Positions 1 to 10,374 of a stretch of DNA of 64,000 nucleotides are shown one piece after another. Each line of letters begins with the position of its first letter. Within the stretch, counting starts at the first letter, position 1. Origin of the DNA: Epiperipatus broadwayi (Eukaryota; Onychophora; Udeonychophora; Euonychophora; Peripatidae); assembly GCA_028023455.1 (NCBI GenBank), contig JAQFVV010012477.1:4481365-4545364 (forward strand), read 5' to 3'. A model generated the notes under the pieces. It was not told the DNA's origin. It ran no database searches and saw nothing but the letters and a program-made list of their open reading frames with translations. The position numbers were made by a program, and so were the translations under genes.

Positions 1-2074
1 AAAAAAAAAAAAACAAAAGAAAGGAAATAAGAATTGAGTCTATTTTTTTTTTAAAACAAAGGTGTCTGGAAAAAGGATTAAACTTTTCAGTTGAAAAATA
101 CTTTGGTTGAAAATAAATTAGAGATCTAATTAAAACAAATTTGTCCAAAAATAGCAAGTGATGCTATCTCTGATTGGTTAAGGTAGCTAAAAATTGGATA
201 TAAAAAGCTGTTTTGAATTATTATTAAGATTATTATTGATTGATTCAGATTATTAAACTATAATATTGAACGTTGAAAATATAAAAAAATGGCTTGCTAG
301 AAAAATTATATGTATATCCCATTTGCCGGACCATCTGGGGAAGCTGCACATCACCTAGGAAAGAAAAGATGTGTCTAAAATAATATTCTACACCTTTCAA
401 CTGACCAGATAAATAAGATGTTTTTAATAGAAGGAAGAAAGCATTCACCTGCATTCAAAGAAGATGAATTAATCTACTGATAAATATTAATCATCAAGTC
501 CAATTAATTGTTCCAACAACTGATTTTAAACTCAAGAAAATTTATAAATGTGAAAACAACTGCTGTATTTCATCCACATGCTTGAAAGGAAGAGAAGAAA
601 AATTAATATAATGATTTCCAAATTGTCCACCAAAGCAAATAACCTCAATAGAATCATCATCATTAAATAGTTATACACCTCAAGAAAGAGATTGTTCCCA
701 CATAGTAGCTGCAGAAATATAGACAAGTTTGAACCCTTGGAAATTCGCCACAAACAAAAGATCGGTAATATGACTTTTTATATCTATTTTCTTTATGATA
801 TCAGTCTTAATAAACATTTTAGCAATAAAGTGGTATATTTTTATTTAAAGAACTTTTAAAGACTATTCAGATCGATTAAAACAAGAATGTCTTACTAATA
901 ATAACTTTGAGCTTCATAAATTATCTTGAATGTATCAAAATTATATGTTTATTAATTTTACAGTTATGAAATATGAATATGTAAAACAATTTTTTTTTTA
1001 TGGTATTATGATTTTAGTTTTAACTAATATTATTATTTTGGTTTTAATAATATTTTGTTATTATGGGATAAAACACGCACATACATAATAATATTTTTAT
1101 ATGTGTATAATTGGAAGTGAATGTGGAATAATGAGTAGTATTAGAATATTAGATTATTTTGTTTCAAGCTCAGTATAGATTTCAGTGCTTGGAAGGGAGG
1201 GGGAGAAAATAATTTAAAACTTTTTTCTAAAACTTGCTCTTTCAATTTTACTAACATTTTTTTTTTACATTCTATTTACATGTTGGATTTTAAAGTATGT
1301 GTGCTAATGAGCAGATAATATTTTTTGTCTTGAAATACTTTTCATGGTCAATGTGACGTCCAACTTAATACAAAATACATTTGAAGGGAAAGGGGGAAGA
1401 ACTTAAAATTAATCTGAGGATTGTTATATAATCAATTATTATTATTATTCATGTCAATTTTCATATTATTTAGAAATTTTTATGTATATGTTAGAAATGT
1501 AGTAATAAATATTAGTTTGTTTTATTAAACGAGGCGTATACATTTCATTAATTGTAGTCTTGGTTAAGCGTGATTATTCATCATCATCAATGGTTGAATA
1601 TTAGTTATTTAAGATATAAGTAAATATGCTAAAATTAAGCAATAATTAGGAATTTCTTTATAAAAATTAGTTTTATGTTTAGGCTTAGTCCTAGAGCTGT
1701 AATTGAAACCCTTGTCATTATCGTTATTATTATCATCATCATCATCATCGTCATCAACATTTTAATTAATGAGCTGTTTAACTGTTTAAAGGCCATAAAT
1801 AAATATTGATTTTATAATATTTAGTGATTTCTTAGTATTATTATAACCACATTCCATCATCTATTTCATGCAAGGATGAGTGAATTGCCATCCTAAACTA
1901 GTTATATATAATCGGAGCTAGTGAACTTATAAAAATATTGAAACACATTTGTTATGTTAAGATCTGAGAAATGATTTATGTTCAAAGAACTCCACTTTGG
2001 TTTAAAGATGTTTTACTTTTACCTAAATATTAGTGCGTATAGTGATATGGCTCAAAAAGCAAAATTTCTCATTT
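1..2074. other. AT-rich intergenic DNA, no gene recognised
   Basis: Homopolymer-rich, AT-rich DNA with a short ATC/ATT run near 1725-1752. Minus-strand stretches open between 245 and 753 do not resemble a family I know. They are preceded by acceptor-like pyrimidine tracts, but reading frames shift repeatedly and no donor or continuing exon can be placed. A segment near 312-355 weakly resembles 7056-7090 (shared GATGTGCA and CCAGANGG words on the minus strand), so it may be an old repeat end. Confidence 0.6.
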
Positions 2075-2260
2075 TTTATTAGAAATAAAGTACCAAAAAG
2101 AGATTCAAACCCGGTACATGTGAAAGGTTATCAGATATAACCGTGTCTAGATTCAGATAATCTAGTGGCGCCCTGCTAGACCATATTCACTTAGTATTTG
2201 TTTAAACATGCACTTAACATCAAACCAAGAAATGAAAGTGGATAAAACCTACTGCCTGTA
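2075..2260 (-). repeat. tRNA-like SINE fragment
   Basis: Read on the minus strand, TGGTCTAGCAG (2173-2183) fits the RNA polymerase III A box TRGYNNARNNG, and GGTTTGAATC (2102-2111) fits a B box with one CpG-to-TpG change. The spacing of about 82 nt is longer than in a normal tRNA, so this is more likely a tRNA-derived SINE head than a tRNA gene. It contains an unusual CpG (GGCGCC) for this AT-rich neighbourhood. Only one copy is seen in the window, so the ends are approximate. Confidence 0.4.
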
Positions 2261-2747
2261 TACCTGAGTTATATTTTATTGAATTACTAGTGTACTCACC
2301 TCACATGATTTTCATAATACTTGTTATTAATAATTAGTAATAATTTGCTTATAATACTTAATATCTTGATATTTGAACCTTTACATAAATTTTGATATTT
2401 GGACTCCTTTAAATATTTCTTTGAGTAACTTTATTTATGTTACAATGGCTTATAATTCTTGATAGTGTTATATTTTGAACCTTTACTTAGTTATTTCTAT
2501 TTGAACTCATTTATTATGTTACAATATATATTAATTTTCTAAAGTTGGAATTTTTTTAAATTTTATTCCTTTTTCTTTGTACCAGCTATGTGATTTCACG
2601 CAAAATAACAAAAATGGATCCTTTTATTTGATATATTATCAAAGCTTATAATAATTTTGCTTAACTGATTTCTCTGCATTTTTATACACGATCAAGAGCA
2701 TTGGGTTTTGGTCATACTGATTACTAACACTGACAATATATCTAAAA
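2261..2747. other. AT-rich DNA, nothing recognised
   Basis: No ORF, RNA gene or repeat family was recognised here. Confidence 0.5.
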
Positions 2748-2936
2748 ACAGACTTTCACACCACCCACCACTCTCCTTTCTATCTCATAATACTGATACA
2801 CTTGAATACATATATGTTGAAAATATAAATAATCACCAATATATGTATTTCATGCTAAACCAGCAATCACCAGTTGGTCCAGATTACCATCTCTACACAT
2901 ATATGCTATAAGTGCTCAGATATATATTAAGATAGC
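2748..2936 (-). repeat. hammerhead-bearing SINE, copy 1 (minus)
   Basis: This is the reverse complement of the repeat at 3004-3245; the two sit head to head and form a large inverted repeat with a centre near 2937-2940. The family also occurs near 11.9, 15.9-16.1, 53.9-54.3 and 55.6 kb. Full copies end in a tRNA B-box-like segment (GAGTTCAAATCC in the 54.3 kb copy), so the family behaves like a polymerase III SINE. The small ORFs in this copy and its partner are by-products of the repeat, not genes. Confidence 0.75.
2828..2888 (-). ncRNA. hammerhead ribozyme-like fold, mutated core
   Basis: Minus-strand layout: distal stem I GGTAATC (2888-2882) with GATTATT (2834-2828), proximal stem I ACCAA (2878-2874) with TTGGT (2839-2835), core CTGGTGA, stem II TGCT/AGCA, then GAAA and a short stem III. 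The core should be CUGANGA; here A6 has become G, so cleavage is doubtful. The stems are otherwise the same as in the better copy at 3050-3110. Confidence 0.6.
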
Positions 2937-2939
2937 CAA

Positions 2940-3003
2940 ATCTTAATATATATCTGAGCACTTATAGCATATATGTGTAGAGATGGTAAACTGGACCAAC
3001 TGA
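2940..3003 (+). repeat. truncated hammerhead-SINE 5' segment
   Basis: A 5' piece of the SINE, nearly identical to 3006-3070 and inverted relative to 2880-2936. It stops inside stem I of the hammerhead and is followed at once by a longer copy in the same orientation. The order is therefore minus copy, short plus copy, plus copy. Confidence 0.7.
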
Positions 3004-3245
3004 TATCTTAATATATATCTGAGCACTTATAGCACATATGTGTAGAGATGGTAATCTGGGCCAACTGATGATTGCTGGTTTAGCATGAAATACATATATT
3101 GGTGATTATTTATCTTTTCAATATATATGTGTTCAAGTGTATCAGTATTATGAGATAGAGTGGAGAGTGGTGGGTGGTGTGAAAGTCTGTGCTCATATAT
3201 CCTACATATTACATGTATAGACACAGGTATATAATAACCTGTATT
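3004..3245 (+). repeat. hammerhead-bearing SINE, copy 2 (plus)
   Basis: The best-preserved copy of the SINE. A 5' segment of about 45 bp is followed by the hammerhead fold (3050-3110), a spacer, and a 3' part that aligns with the tRNA-like end of other copies (GTGTGAAAGTCTG at about 3177). The tail at about 3218-3240 recurs at 11.77 and 17.7 kb (ACAGGTATATAATAA-like). The arrangement recalls the schistosome SINE-like Sm-alpha repeats, which also combine a polymerase III promoter and a hammerhead; sequence identity with them was not tested. Confidence 0.75.
3050..3110 (+). ncRNA. hammerhead ribozyme (type I topology), SINE-borne
   Basis: All core positions fit. Proximal stem I is GCCAA (3060-3064) with TTGGT (3099-3103); distal stem I is GGTAATC (3050-3056) with GATTATT (3104-3110), with a TGG bulge between them on the 5' side. 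The core CTGATGA lies at 3065-3071, stem II TGCT/AGCA follows, and GAAA is at 3087-3090. Stem III is ATA (3090-3092) with TAT (3095-3097), and position 17 is A3098, giving a UA cleavage site after 3098. Weak points: stem II is closed by a U-U rather than G-C pair, and stem III has only 3 bp with a 2-nt loop. Other copies support G-C closure and an ancestral 4-bp stem III. Activity is inferred only. Confidence 0.7.
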
Positions 3246-3907
3246 TCAATTACTAAAAACAGAATGTAATCTTTAACAATTTTCTACTCACGTTATCAAT
3301 AGAAAAATACTTCAATGTCAATTGATTATATCTTAAGGCAAGAGATGTGCTTAAATGTACGACATTCTAAATATTATAGCCTTTTCAATTACCTTTAAGT
3401 GCTTTTAAAATAAACTTTCATAAAATGTTTATGCCAAGTTTATTTTATCTCATGGTGCACTATTTAGATATTATGAATATATATTATCACGAATGTTATT
3501 TCTGACAAAAAGACTTAGAAATGAGATCTATAAAACATTGATCATGAGATTTTTGAAAATAATATAAGTTTAAACATTCTAGTTATTTCATAGCCTACAG
3601 GAAGAAGAACATCTTATGCTAGATTTGTAGCCTATGAAGCTTCTTTATAAACTAGATTCCTGAAATCAATCAATTCAGATATGATAAAGTATACTTTTAA
3701 TCTTTCTTTGATATTATCAAGTGGGATTGCCTTCTATTTTTATTTAAAAGTTGATACTTCTAAATGTTCATTTAATTAGTAGTATTATAAATTATCTAAC
3801 GAATAGTAAATTATTCTTAAAAATTATATGAGAAATTTTTTTCTTTTATAATTGAAAGTGAAATGTATCAGAGAAAATTTTAATATTTATTTAAGTAAAC
3901 CTAGTAT
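3246..3907. other. AT-rich DNA, nothing recognised
   Basis: No coding or repeat structure was recognised between the SINE cluster and the foldback. Confidence 0.5.
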
Positions 3908-4132
3908 ATCACATGATCACATTTCATATACTAGCACATTAATTGTTGATAAACAGAGCAAAACTCTCCATACAGTATTGCCACCTGTGCTAAACAGAGT
4001 AATCAATTTTATGCACAAGCCTTCTGGCATCCATTGATTACTCTGTTTAGCACAGATGGCAATACTGTATGGAGAGTTTTGCTCTGTTTATCAACAATTA
4101 ATGTGCTAGTATAGGAAATGTGATCATGTGAT
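3908..4132. repeat. foldback with 99-bp arms
   Basis: Arms 3908-4006 and 4034-4132 are near-perfect reverse complements around a 27-nt loop (4007-4033). The right arm is the start of the 456-bp hammerhead monomer; the left arm is its inverted duplicate, so the foldback marks a head-to-head junction of this family. The ORF at 3852-4037 lies across it and is not a gene. Confidence 0.9.
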
Positions 4133-4556
4133 GCTTAATGGTTTAACACCAATCTTGCCTAATAGGATAGTGGTGGCTATGGTTGTAAAAGAGCCAAAGA
4201 CACCAAAATGTATGGGTGCTGAACTGAGTTCAGACCCATATGACTATATAAGCTATTGAGCTTAGATTGAAAATATTTTTTGTGTTTTCAATTTCATTCT
4301 CATAGTTTTGTAGTTGAGTAGAGATAAAAGGTGTTTGCTAGAGGGTTGCATTAGATTCTAAGATCTAGATGCAGTGCTCTCAGATCCAAAGCTCCTCACT
4401 GACGAAGGCCATAAGCCAGAAACTAGTCTGGGGATATTGGATGAGTAGGCATTAGATAGGGATTTTATGCACAAGCCTTCTGGCATCCATTGATTACTCT
4501 GTTTAGCATAGGTGGCAATACTGTATGGAGAGTTTTGCTCTGTTTATAAACCTAGT
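4011..4556 (+). repeat. 456-bp hammerhead-family monomer, 1.2 tandem units
   Basis: The segment beginning ATGCACAAGCCTTCTGG occurs at 4011 and again at 4467, a period of 456 bp, so one full monomer and about 90 bp of a second lie in tandem. The unit contains one hammerhead (4384-4442). Relatives lie at 21900-22160 (+), 35880-36190 (-), 52660-52920 (+) and 58582-58690 (-), sharing a GAACTnAGTTCAG palindrome upstream of the ribozyme. Tandem hammerhead monomers are characteristic of PLE terminal repeats and of retrozymes; a PLE lies immediately to the right. Confidence 0.8.
4384..4442 (+). ncRNA. hammerhead ribozyme, all core residues intact
   Basis: Distal stem I is ATCCAA (4384-4389) with TTGGAT (4437-4442); proximal stem I is CCTCA (4394-4398) with TGGGG (4429-4433, one U-G pair). 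Core CTGACGA is at 4399-4405 and GAAA at 4419-4422. Stem III is the self-complementary ACTAGT (4422-4427), and the GUC cleavage site ends at C4428. Stem II is GGC/GCC with a CATAA loop, but its closing pair is an A-A mismatch, which may weaken it. The internal loop of stem I is of the type that makes tertiary contacts in natural hammerheads. Confidence 0.75.
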
Positions 4557-4835
4557 GTACTTTCAATGCATTGAAAATATATTAGTTTGTGATAAAATAA
4601 ATACTAAAATATACACTCTCCTTATACTAACTTTTAAATTATATATAATAATAATAGATTCTATTATATATATATATATATACGCAAATTTATAAACAAA
4701 TATTTAAAAATACAGTAATTAAAAGCTTATAAAAATATATATATGTATAACAGTCACTCAGGAGCACTTTCAACTAACTTGTAGCTTTGTCAACTATCAC
4801 ATTTAAAATGTCAGCTTTCCCATAATTCAATGATG

Positions 4836-5117
4836 TCAAATTTCCCATAATTCTGTGTTCTTAATGTTTGCAGCTTGCCTGTTAAACAAATATTGCTTGT
4901 ATTTATATATTAACATTGCTTCTTTAATTTTCTTTTTATTATTATTTCTTTCAGTTTCCAATATTTTTACGTTGTTATAATTAAAATTGAAACCATATAT
5001 ACATGATTTATTATGGTCATAAAAGACAGAAGCTGATAAATTATCATTATTTTTAAAATTTTGTTTTGTATTTTGAACCCTTTTAAATAACAATAAGTTA
5101 TACAATACGTTCATCAT
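4836..5117 (-). pseudogene. PLE GIY-YIG endonuclease C-terminal fragment (inverted copy)
   Basis: An open frame of 93 codons, of which all but the first few residues match the C-terminal half of the endonuclease encoded at 6141-6406. It includes the DHNKSCIYGF segment and the ERNNNKKKIKEA segment that carries the conserved Arg and Glu-Ala of this domain. The GIY and YIG motifs are missing because the inverted copy starts downstream of them. It is part of the inverted 3' repeat and not an independent gene. Differences from the plus copy are few and mostly conservative. Confidence 0.88.
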
Positions 5118-6406
5118 TTGATTTTGTTGGTAAAATTAATAACGTTGTTATTGATAATAATGATGTAATTTGTACCTTTGATATCAGTAAAATGTACAGA
5201 TCAATTGACAGAATGACTTCTATTGAAATAATTAAGAATGCATTGAAATTAAAAAATGTTAACGTTAAAGTAATAAAATTTATTATTGAAACATTAAACT
5301 TTATTGATAGAAACATTTATGCAATTTTTAAGCACAAATTTTATAAAATGAATAATGGGTGGCCCATGGGACTTTCTACAGTTGCCCAGATATGTAATTT
5401 TGTTATATCTACATATGAAGAAAATATTTTAAAAAAGGATCATTATCAGAAAGATATTATTTTATACAGTCGATATGTTGATGATGTTTTTGTCTGTGGA
5501 AAGCCAAATGCTAATAATGATTTGTTCAAGGAATTAAATAATATAAAGGGCTTAAAGTGGATTAAAACAGATGAAAATTTAATGAGTATACAATTTTTAG
5601 ATTTCAAGATAACCAGAAACAAGGATAAACTGGATTACTGTATGACTCTTAAACCAATAGCAAAAAGAGGATATATTCCATATGAATCAAAAGTACCAAT
5701 GTCACATAAAATGGCAGGTTTGAAATCCTTTTTATTTAGAAATGATAACCTTTGTAAATATGCATCAGATAAAACTAAAAATATTGAAACTTATTATAAT
5801 GAATTGTTAAACGTAGGATACAATTATAATTCTGTTTATTATACTATTAAAAATTTTACTTATAAATATACAAATAATAATAGTGTTAATTCTTCTGATA
5901 AAAAATTGTGGATATCAAAACCATATATTTCAAATCAATAGGCAAGTTTCATTAAGAAAATTTATAAAGGAATATGTGATATTGCATTTTATGCACCACC
6001 TACATTAAATAAATTAATAAACAATTCAAAAGATAAAACTTTATTTACAAATAAAAATTGTATCATTTACAAATGGACATGTGGGTATGGCCGTGGATAT
6101 ATAGGTGAATCAAAGTGCACATTGGAAAAAAGAACAAAGGAACACTTATTGTTATTTAAAAGGGTTCAAAATACAAAACAAAAATTTAAAAATAATGATT
6201 ATTTATCAGCTTCTGTCTTTTATGACCATAATAAATCATGTATATATGGTTTCAATTTTAATTATAACAACGTAAAAATATTGGAAACTGAAAGAAATAA
6301 TAATAAAAGGAAAATTAAAGAAGCAATGTTAATATGTAAATACAAGCAACATTTGGTTAACAGGCAAGCTGCAAACATTAAGGTCACAGAATTATGGGAA
6401 AGTTGA
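5100..6406 (+). pseudogene. Penelope-like reverse transcriptase and GIY-YIG endonuclease, 5'-truncated with one in-frame stop
   Basis: PLE proteins copy RNA into DNA at a nick made by a C-terminal GIY-YIG nuclease. One frame runs from about 5100 to 6406, broken only by TAG at 5939-5941. RT motif A (TFDISKMY, catalytic Asp) lies just before the first ATG at 5192. From that Met, motif B is GWPMG at residues 56-60 and motif C is YVDD at 95-98, followed by IQFLDFKI. Beyond the stop, in the same frame, come KNCIIYKW and GYIGES (YIG near 6098), EKRTKEH, and the C-terminal DHNK and KIKEA segments. The N-terminal PLE domain and the first RT motifs are missing: the frame begins at the junction with the inverted copy. 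The family assignment is firm. The stop plus truncation make it a non-autonomous relic, although most residues look well kept. Confidence 0.93.
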
Positions 6407-6568
6407 CATCATTGAATTATGGGAAAGCAGACATTTTAAATGCAATAGTTGACAAAGCTACAAGTTAGTTGAAAGTGCTCCTAAGTGACTGTTATACATA
6501 TATATATATATATATATTATAAGCTTTTAATTACTGTATTTTTAAATATTTATTTATAAATTTGCATA

Positions 6569-7028
6569 TATTATTTTGAAGAAATACAGACATCGATTTA
6601 TAATATTATATATATATATATGTAAACTTATGAATGAATGTTAAAAAATACAGTAATTAAACTTTTTTAAAAAGAACAAAAAATATAAACATCTCTTAGG
6701 AGCACTGTGACTATCTTCATAGTCTTTGTCAACTAATATTTTGAAAAAGTATTATAAACAACATTTAGGAGCACTTTCAATTATTCTCCTAGTCTTTGTC
6801 AACTAATAATACTTTGAAAAATTAATACTTTTTCAAAGTATTAGTTGTCAACGATTATGAGGATAGTTGAAAGCACTCCTAAGTGACGTTTATATTTTTT
6901 GTTCTTTTAAAAAAAAATAATTACTATATTTTCTAACATTTATTTATAAGTTTATGTATATTATTTTGAAGAAATACAGACATCAATTTGTAATATTATT
7001 AATATATATATATATATATTAATAATAT

Positions 7029-7059
<31 letters not shown>

Positions 7060-7071
7060 GGAGAGCCTTCT
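6569..7071. repeat. PLE 3' end foldback and TA tracts
   Basis: About 6575-6820 and 6820-7010 are reverse complements of each other and share with the PLE 3' end the words GGAGCACTTTCAA and GTCTTTGTCAACTA. The segment GAAGAAATACAGACATC occurs at about 6579 and 6974. A hairpin with AT-rich arms spans about 6990-7033, followed by a TA tract to 7071. This is probably a pile-up of truncated PLE 3' ends in both orientations. Confidence 0.75.
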
Positions 7072-7394
7072 GGTCAAATGTTGCACATCTGCCTACAATC
7101 CAATGAAATAATGTTCAAATTTGAATCAAATGAAACTTTTTTGAAATTTAAGATGTTTGTCTCCAGTAACTGGCCCATAGCCAACCCAGATAACTATGCA
7201 TATTAATATGTAATTGGGTATTTTAGAATAAGATTGAAAAACTGTTCAAACACTGACCACACTGAAATTGGCAAGTCTGGCAAATACTTCCATTTTTTTT
7301 ACTATTTTTCTATGTTGGAGATATCTTTACTCTGAAATGGTTTATTAAAGATTGTTTTACCACACACACACACACAGAGAGAGATATGACTGGA
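7072..7394. other. AT-rich DNA, weak repeat end
   Basis: Nothing coding. A short CA/GA run lies at 7362-7384. The left edge (7072-7100) weakly resembles the minus strand of 312-355. Confidence 0.4.
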
Positions 7395-7640
7395 TTAAAG
7401 TTATAATTGACTATTTATTAGCTTGCTGTCAAAATAAGTTATATTTACTTGTTTAATGAGATTTATTTAAATTTCTTTGTATTAATAATTTCACTTTCTG
7501 TAGTCAAATTGTCATATTTAGGATCTATATAAACATATTAGTACATAGATTAAGATAAATTTCCACCTTTATTGATTAAAGGAGGTTGCATTGAGAAAAG
7601 TTTGAGATTGTTGAGTGTTAACTGCTTTTAAAAGTTTTAA
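7395..7640 (+). repeat. 342-bp repeat family, partial copy
   Basis: Aligns to the unit tandemly repeated at 36235-37275, including ACTATTTATTAG, TTTATTTAAATTT and the segment around CCACCTTTATTG followed by GTTTGAGATTGTTGA. It is in the same orientation as the copies at 36925-37275 and 40850-41030. Confidence 0.7.
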
Positions 7641-10374
7641 TGAGATGTATTTTTTTTATTTAAATTTCAATTATGTTATATCCTTAAAAGCAATCAATCA
7701 AAAACTGAACTACAAAACTAAAATTACAATATTCACCTATTGTATTTATTCATTTTATCACTATAAAATAAAAAAGTAGAATTCTCTTAATTATTCTCTA
7801 GTTTAAATAATGGAGGAAGTTTAATCATAGATATTTTATAGATATGAAAGGTTGAAGAATTATAATTTCTCAAATATTTTCATATGTAAATCTCTCCCAT
7901 AGAGAGTTACATATTAATAGTTAAAAATATTCATGGTCTTATTAAAGAAAAATATTGAAAGTTTGAATTAGATTTTCATATATATTCTGAGTTAGAGTTT
8001 AGTTATAATATAACCAAAAATCAACTAATTAAAAACTGAATTTACAAATTTCTTATACATGGAAAGTATTATTGTTTGATCTATCTCTTTTATTTAAAAC
8101 TATGGTATAGGTGAAGAATATTTCCACTTCTGACTCGGGCCCAAATAAATAGTATTGGTGGATGACGTAAATTCAGTCTGTCAGTCCATTTTTTGCTTTA
8201 TTGGTTACACTACAGCTGAACATTAAATAAAAAAAAAAAATAGGACGAAAATTTCAATAAAACTTTTAATATTCATGATTACAAGTTCATGAAAATCTTC
8301 TAATATATATTTCCTTATCTAGAGATAAAAAGAGTGATTATTTTTTTGAATACTGTGTAACTACATTTTTCTAAGGCATTTGTAATGCATTCTATATGTA
8401 AATATTTACAAAATATTTACATATAGAAAAATTCTATCTTATTTCCTAGAAGCTTCATTTGTTTTTGGGAAATACTGAATAGAAAGATCCAAAAGTTGTC
8501 CATAAAATAGGCTTTAAAGGGAAGATTAAAAAAACAATCTTTTTTCTTTGCCAGATCATTCTATCAAAGTCTTCAATTCCATCCTGTGAGATATGACTAT
8601 CTTTATTGGATATAACAATAAAAAAGGTTAATATAATTGGTAAAAAGTTACATGCATGTATCATTTATGATGCTTTATTTCTTTGATACTGTATGCTTAC
8701 CAATTAATTATATAGGCTTTAACTTTGTTTGATCTAAGATATTTAAAAATTCCATCAAATCTAGAGTTTTGAAAATTATGATAAAATAACAATCAACAAA
8801 TTCCATCAACCACAAATTTCTTTCCGTTATATGTCTGCCTAAAGCTTATATTTCTTTCTACAGCGATTTTAATATAGAAAGAAATCTTGACTGCTGCCAT
8901 ATTTTTATGACCAAATTAAAAAAACTTAAATCAAACAAACTATTGACTATCAACTAATTTATCAATAGTGAAAACATTAACTCATTTCAAAGTTACTTTT
9001 ATCGATTACACCTATTGCAATATTCTGTATTTACTGTAATAGTTTAAAATGTGTCTATTGAACTTACTTATTGCCCTTAGATAATCTCATAATATGCAGT
9101 AAAATGATTTTATTTCTGTATGAGTTCATTCACGTGGATTTATATTAATTTTTGGAGCAATCTTAATATCATAAAAGCTACAAAAAATGATTACCCCCCT
9201 ATATGCACATTTTTATAAAATGTTATCCAAATTTTATATTAGTCTCCAGTATGATTTTTTCCCAAGCATTTGCAAATAAATTTTTATAATTTTGTAATCA
9301 TACAAAAGTGCTTTAGAAATGATTCGAATTGCATTGGAAAACATTTTTTTCTGTATACTGTATATATATTTGTATTACTAGATTACTCTTTTTCATAGAC
9401 TTGTAATTACATAAACTATGTGAAATAGTTTTTCTTCCATAAAGATATCTTTAATAAATTAATTCAAAGTACACATTAATTCAGTAGAAAAATTTATTTC
9501 ATGAGTCCACTAGAGGGAGCCTAGGATTCCAGTTTTCATTGTTTCAGGCTCCCTGTTTTGTTCACCAAAGTCATAATCCATTGTTGGATTCATAGAAGAA
9601 AAGTTTACCAAAATGTAAGTGGATATCTGTTTTAGTGTTTTTTCATCTATAGAAGAAGTTTTGGAACAATATTTATTCAATGATAATTAAAATTATCTAT
9701 CATTCCGTTTTATGCAAATGGGTGCCACTAGAAATAAACAAAAGCTAGTTTAAGTAATTCTTATAATCATTAGAATATTATAAACCTTTTAAAAATAATT
9801 TTAAATGGAACCAAATTATTCTCAAAATAATAGACACTAGAAATCCTAATTTTATTGATAGAATAAATAGGAAATTTATTTGGACATCAAATCTCATAGA
9901 AAATGTGGAATATAATATATTAACAATGATGTTTTTAGGAAATTTATCTTTGCATCAGATTTTAGCAGTGTTAAACAAGTTTTAAATGTTAATTCGATCT
10001 CAATTTTAGAAGTGAACATTATAGAAAATAACCTAAGCTATTTCCCTGCACAAAAATCAGGTTTCTTCAATGATCAGAACAGAAGTTATTACCCCTTTCT
10101 GGTGGATTGGGGGCCACAAAAAATAAAAAATAAAAAAAATTTCAAATCAACACAGAATTACAATGAAGTGATTCCTGAGCTAAAAAATAATGATTTAAAG
10201 ACAAAAATGAGTACAAATGATATTTTAGTCCTAAACAGACATTGAAGCTGCAAATTACTCATACTCTTTTAAGCAATAACTATTGAGAATTTTTCTAGGT
10301 TTAACAACAAACTTTCAGATTATACTTGAATCATTGATTACTAATCAAGACTTAAAATTCAATCAAAAGAAGCA
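7641..10374. other. AT-rich DNA with two small palindromes
   Basis: No gene recognised. An imperfect hairpin at 8392-8427 (CTATATGTAAATATTT and its complement) and an AGGGAGCCT / AGGCTCCCT pair at about 9514-9554 stand out. The 77-codon ORF at 10012-10245 is Lys/Asn-rich, lacks any motif I recognise and is not supported as a gene. Confidence 0.5.

Larger units (their letters stand above)
4683..6568 (+). mobile_element. Penelope-like retroelement with inverted 3' copy
   Basis: A 5'-truncated PLE (5100-6568, plus) is joined head to head with an inverted copy of its own 3' end (4683-5099), giving inverted terminal repeats of about 420 bp. Both outer ends run into AT repeats. The head-to-head arrangement is a known PLE insertion form (pseudo-LTR in inverse orientation). 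Both copies break at the same word near ATAAGTTA/CTTATTG, suggesting a single template-switching insertion event. The element is recent enough that the arms remain highly similar. Confidence 0.9.

Noticed and set aside
245-753. Minus-strand ORFs with acceptor-like sites as exons of a host gene.
   Set aside because: Frames shift, no donor sites or domain similarity could be placed, and part resembles another AT-tract-adjacent segment, suggesting an old repeat.
2102-2183. A functional tRNA gene.
   Set aside because: The A to B box distance is too long and no cloverleaf with a matched acceptor stem could be drawn.
2708-3224. Two near-identical 65-67 codon ORFs on opposite strands.
   Set aside because: They are translations of the inverted SINE pair; the similarity reflects the repeat, not coding selection.
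6440-6500. A hammerhead at the 3' end of the 5-6 kb PLE (TTGACAA, hairpin, GAAAGTG).
   Set aside because: Stem I and stem II can be drawn and the core resembles the U3-A8 variant, but stem III fails (position 16.1 is G) and one extra base precedes stem II. It may be a decayed version, not a supportable ribozyme.
10012-10245. 77-codon ORF as a small gene.
   Set aside because: Low-complexity Lys/Asn composition, no motif, no promoter or neighbouring exon.
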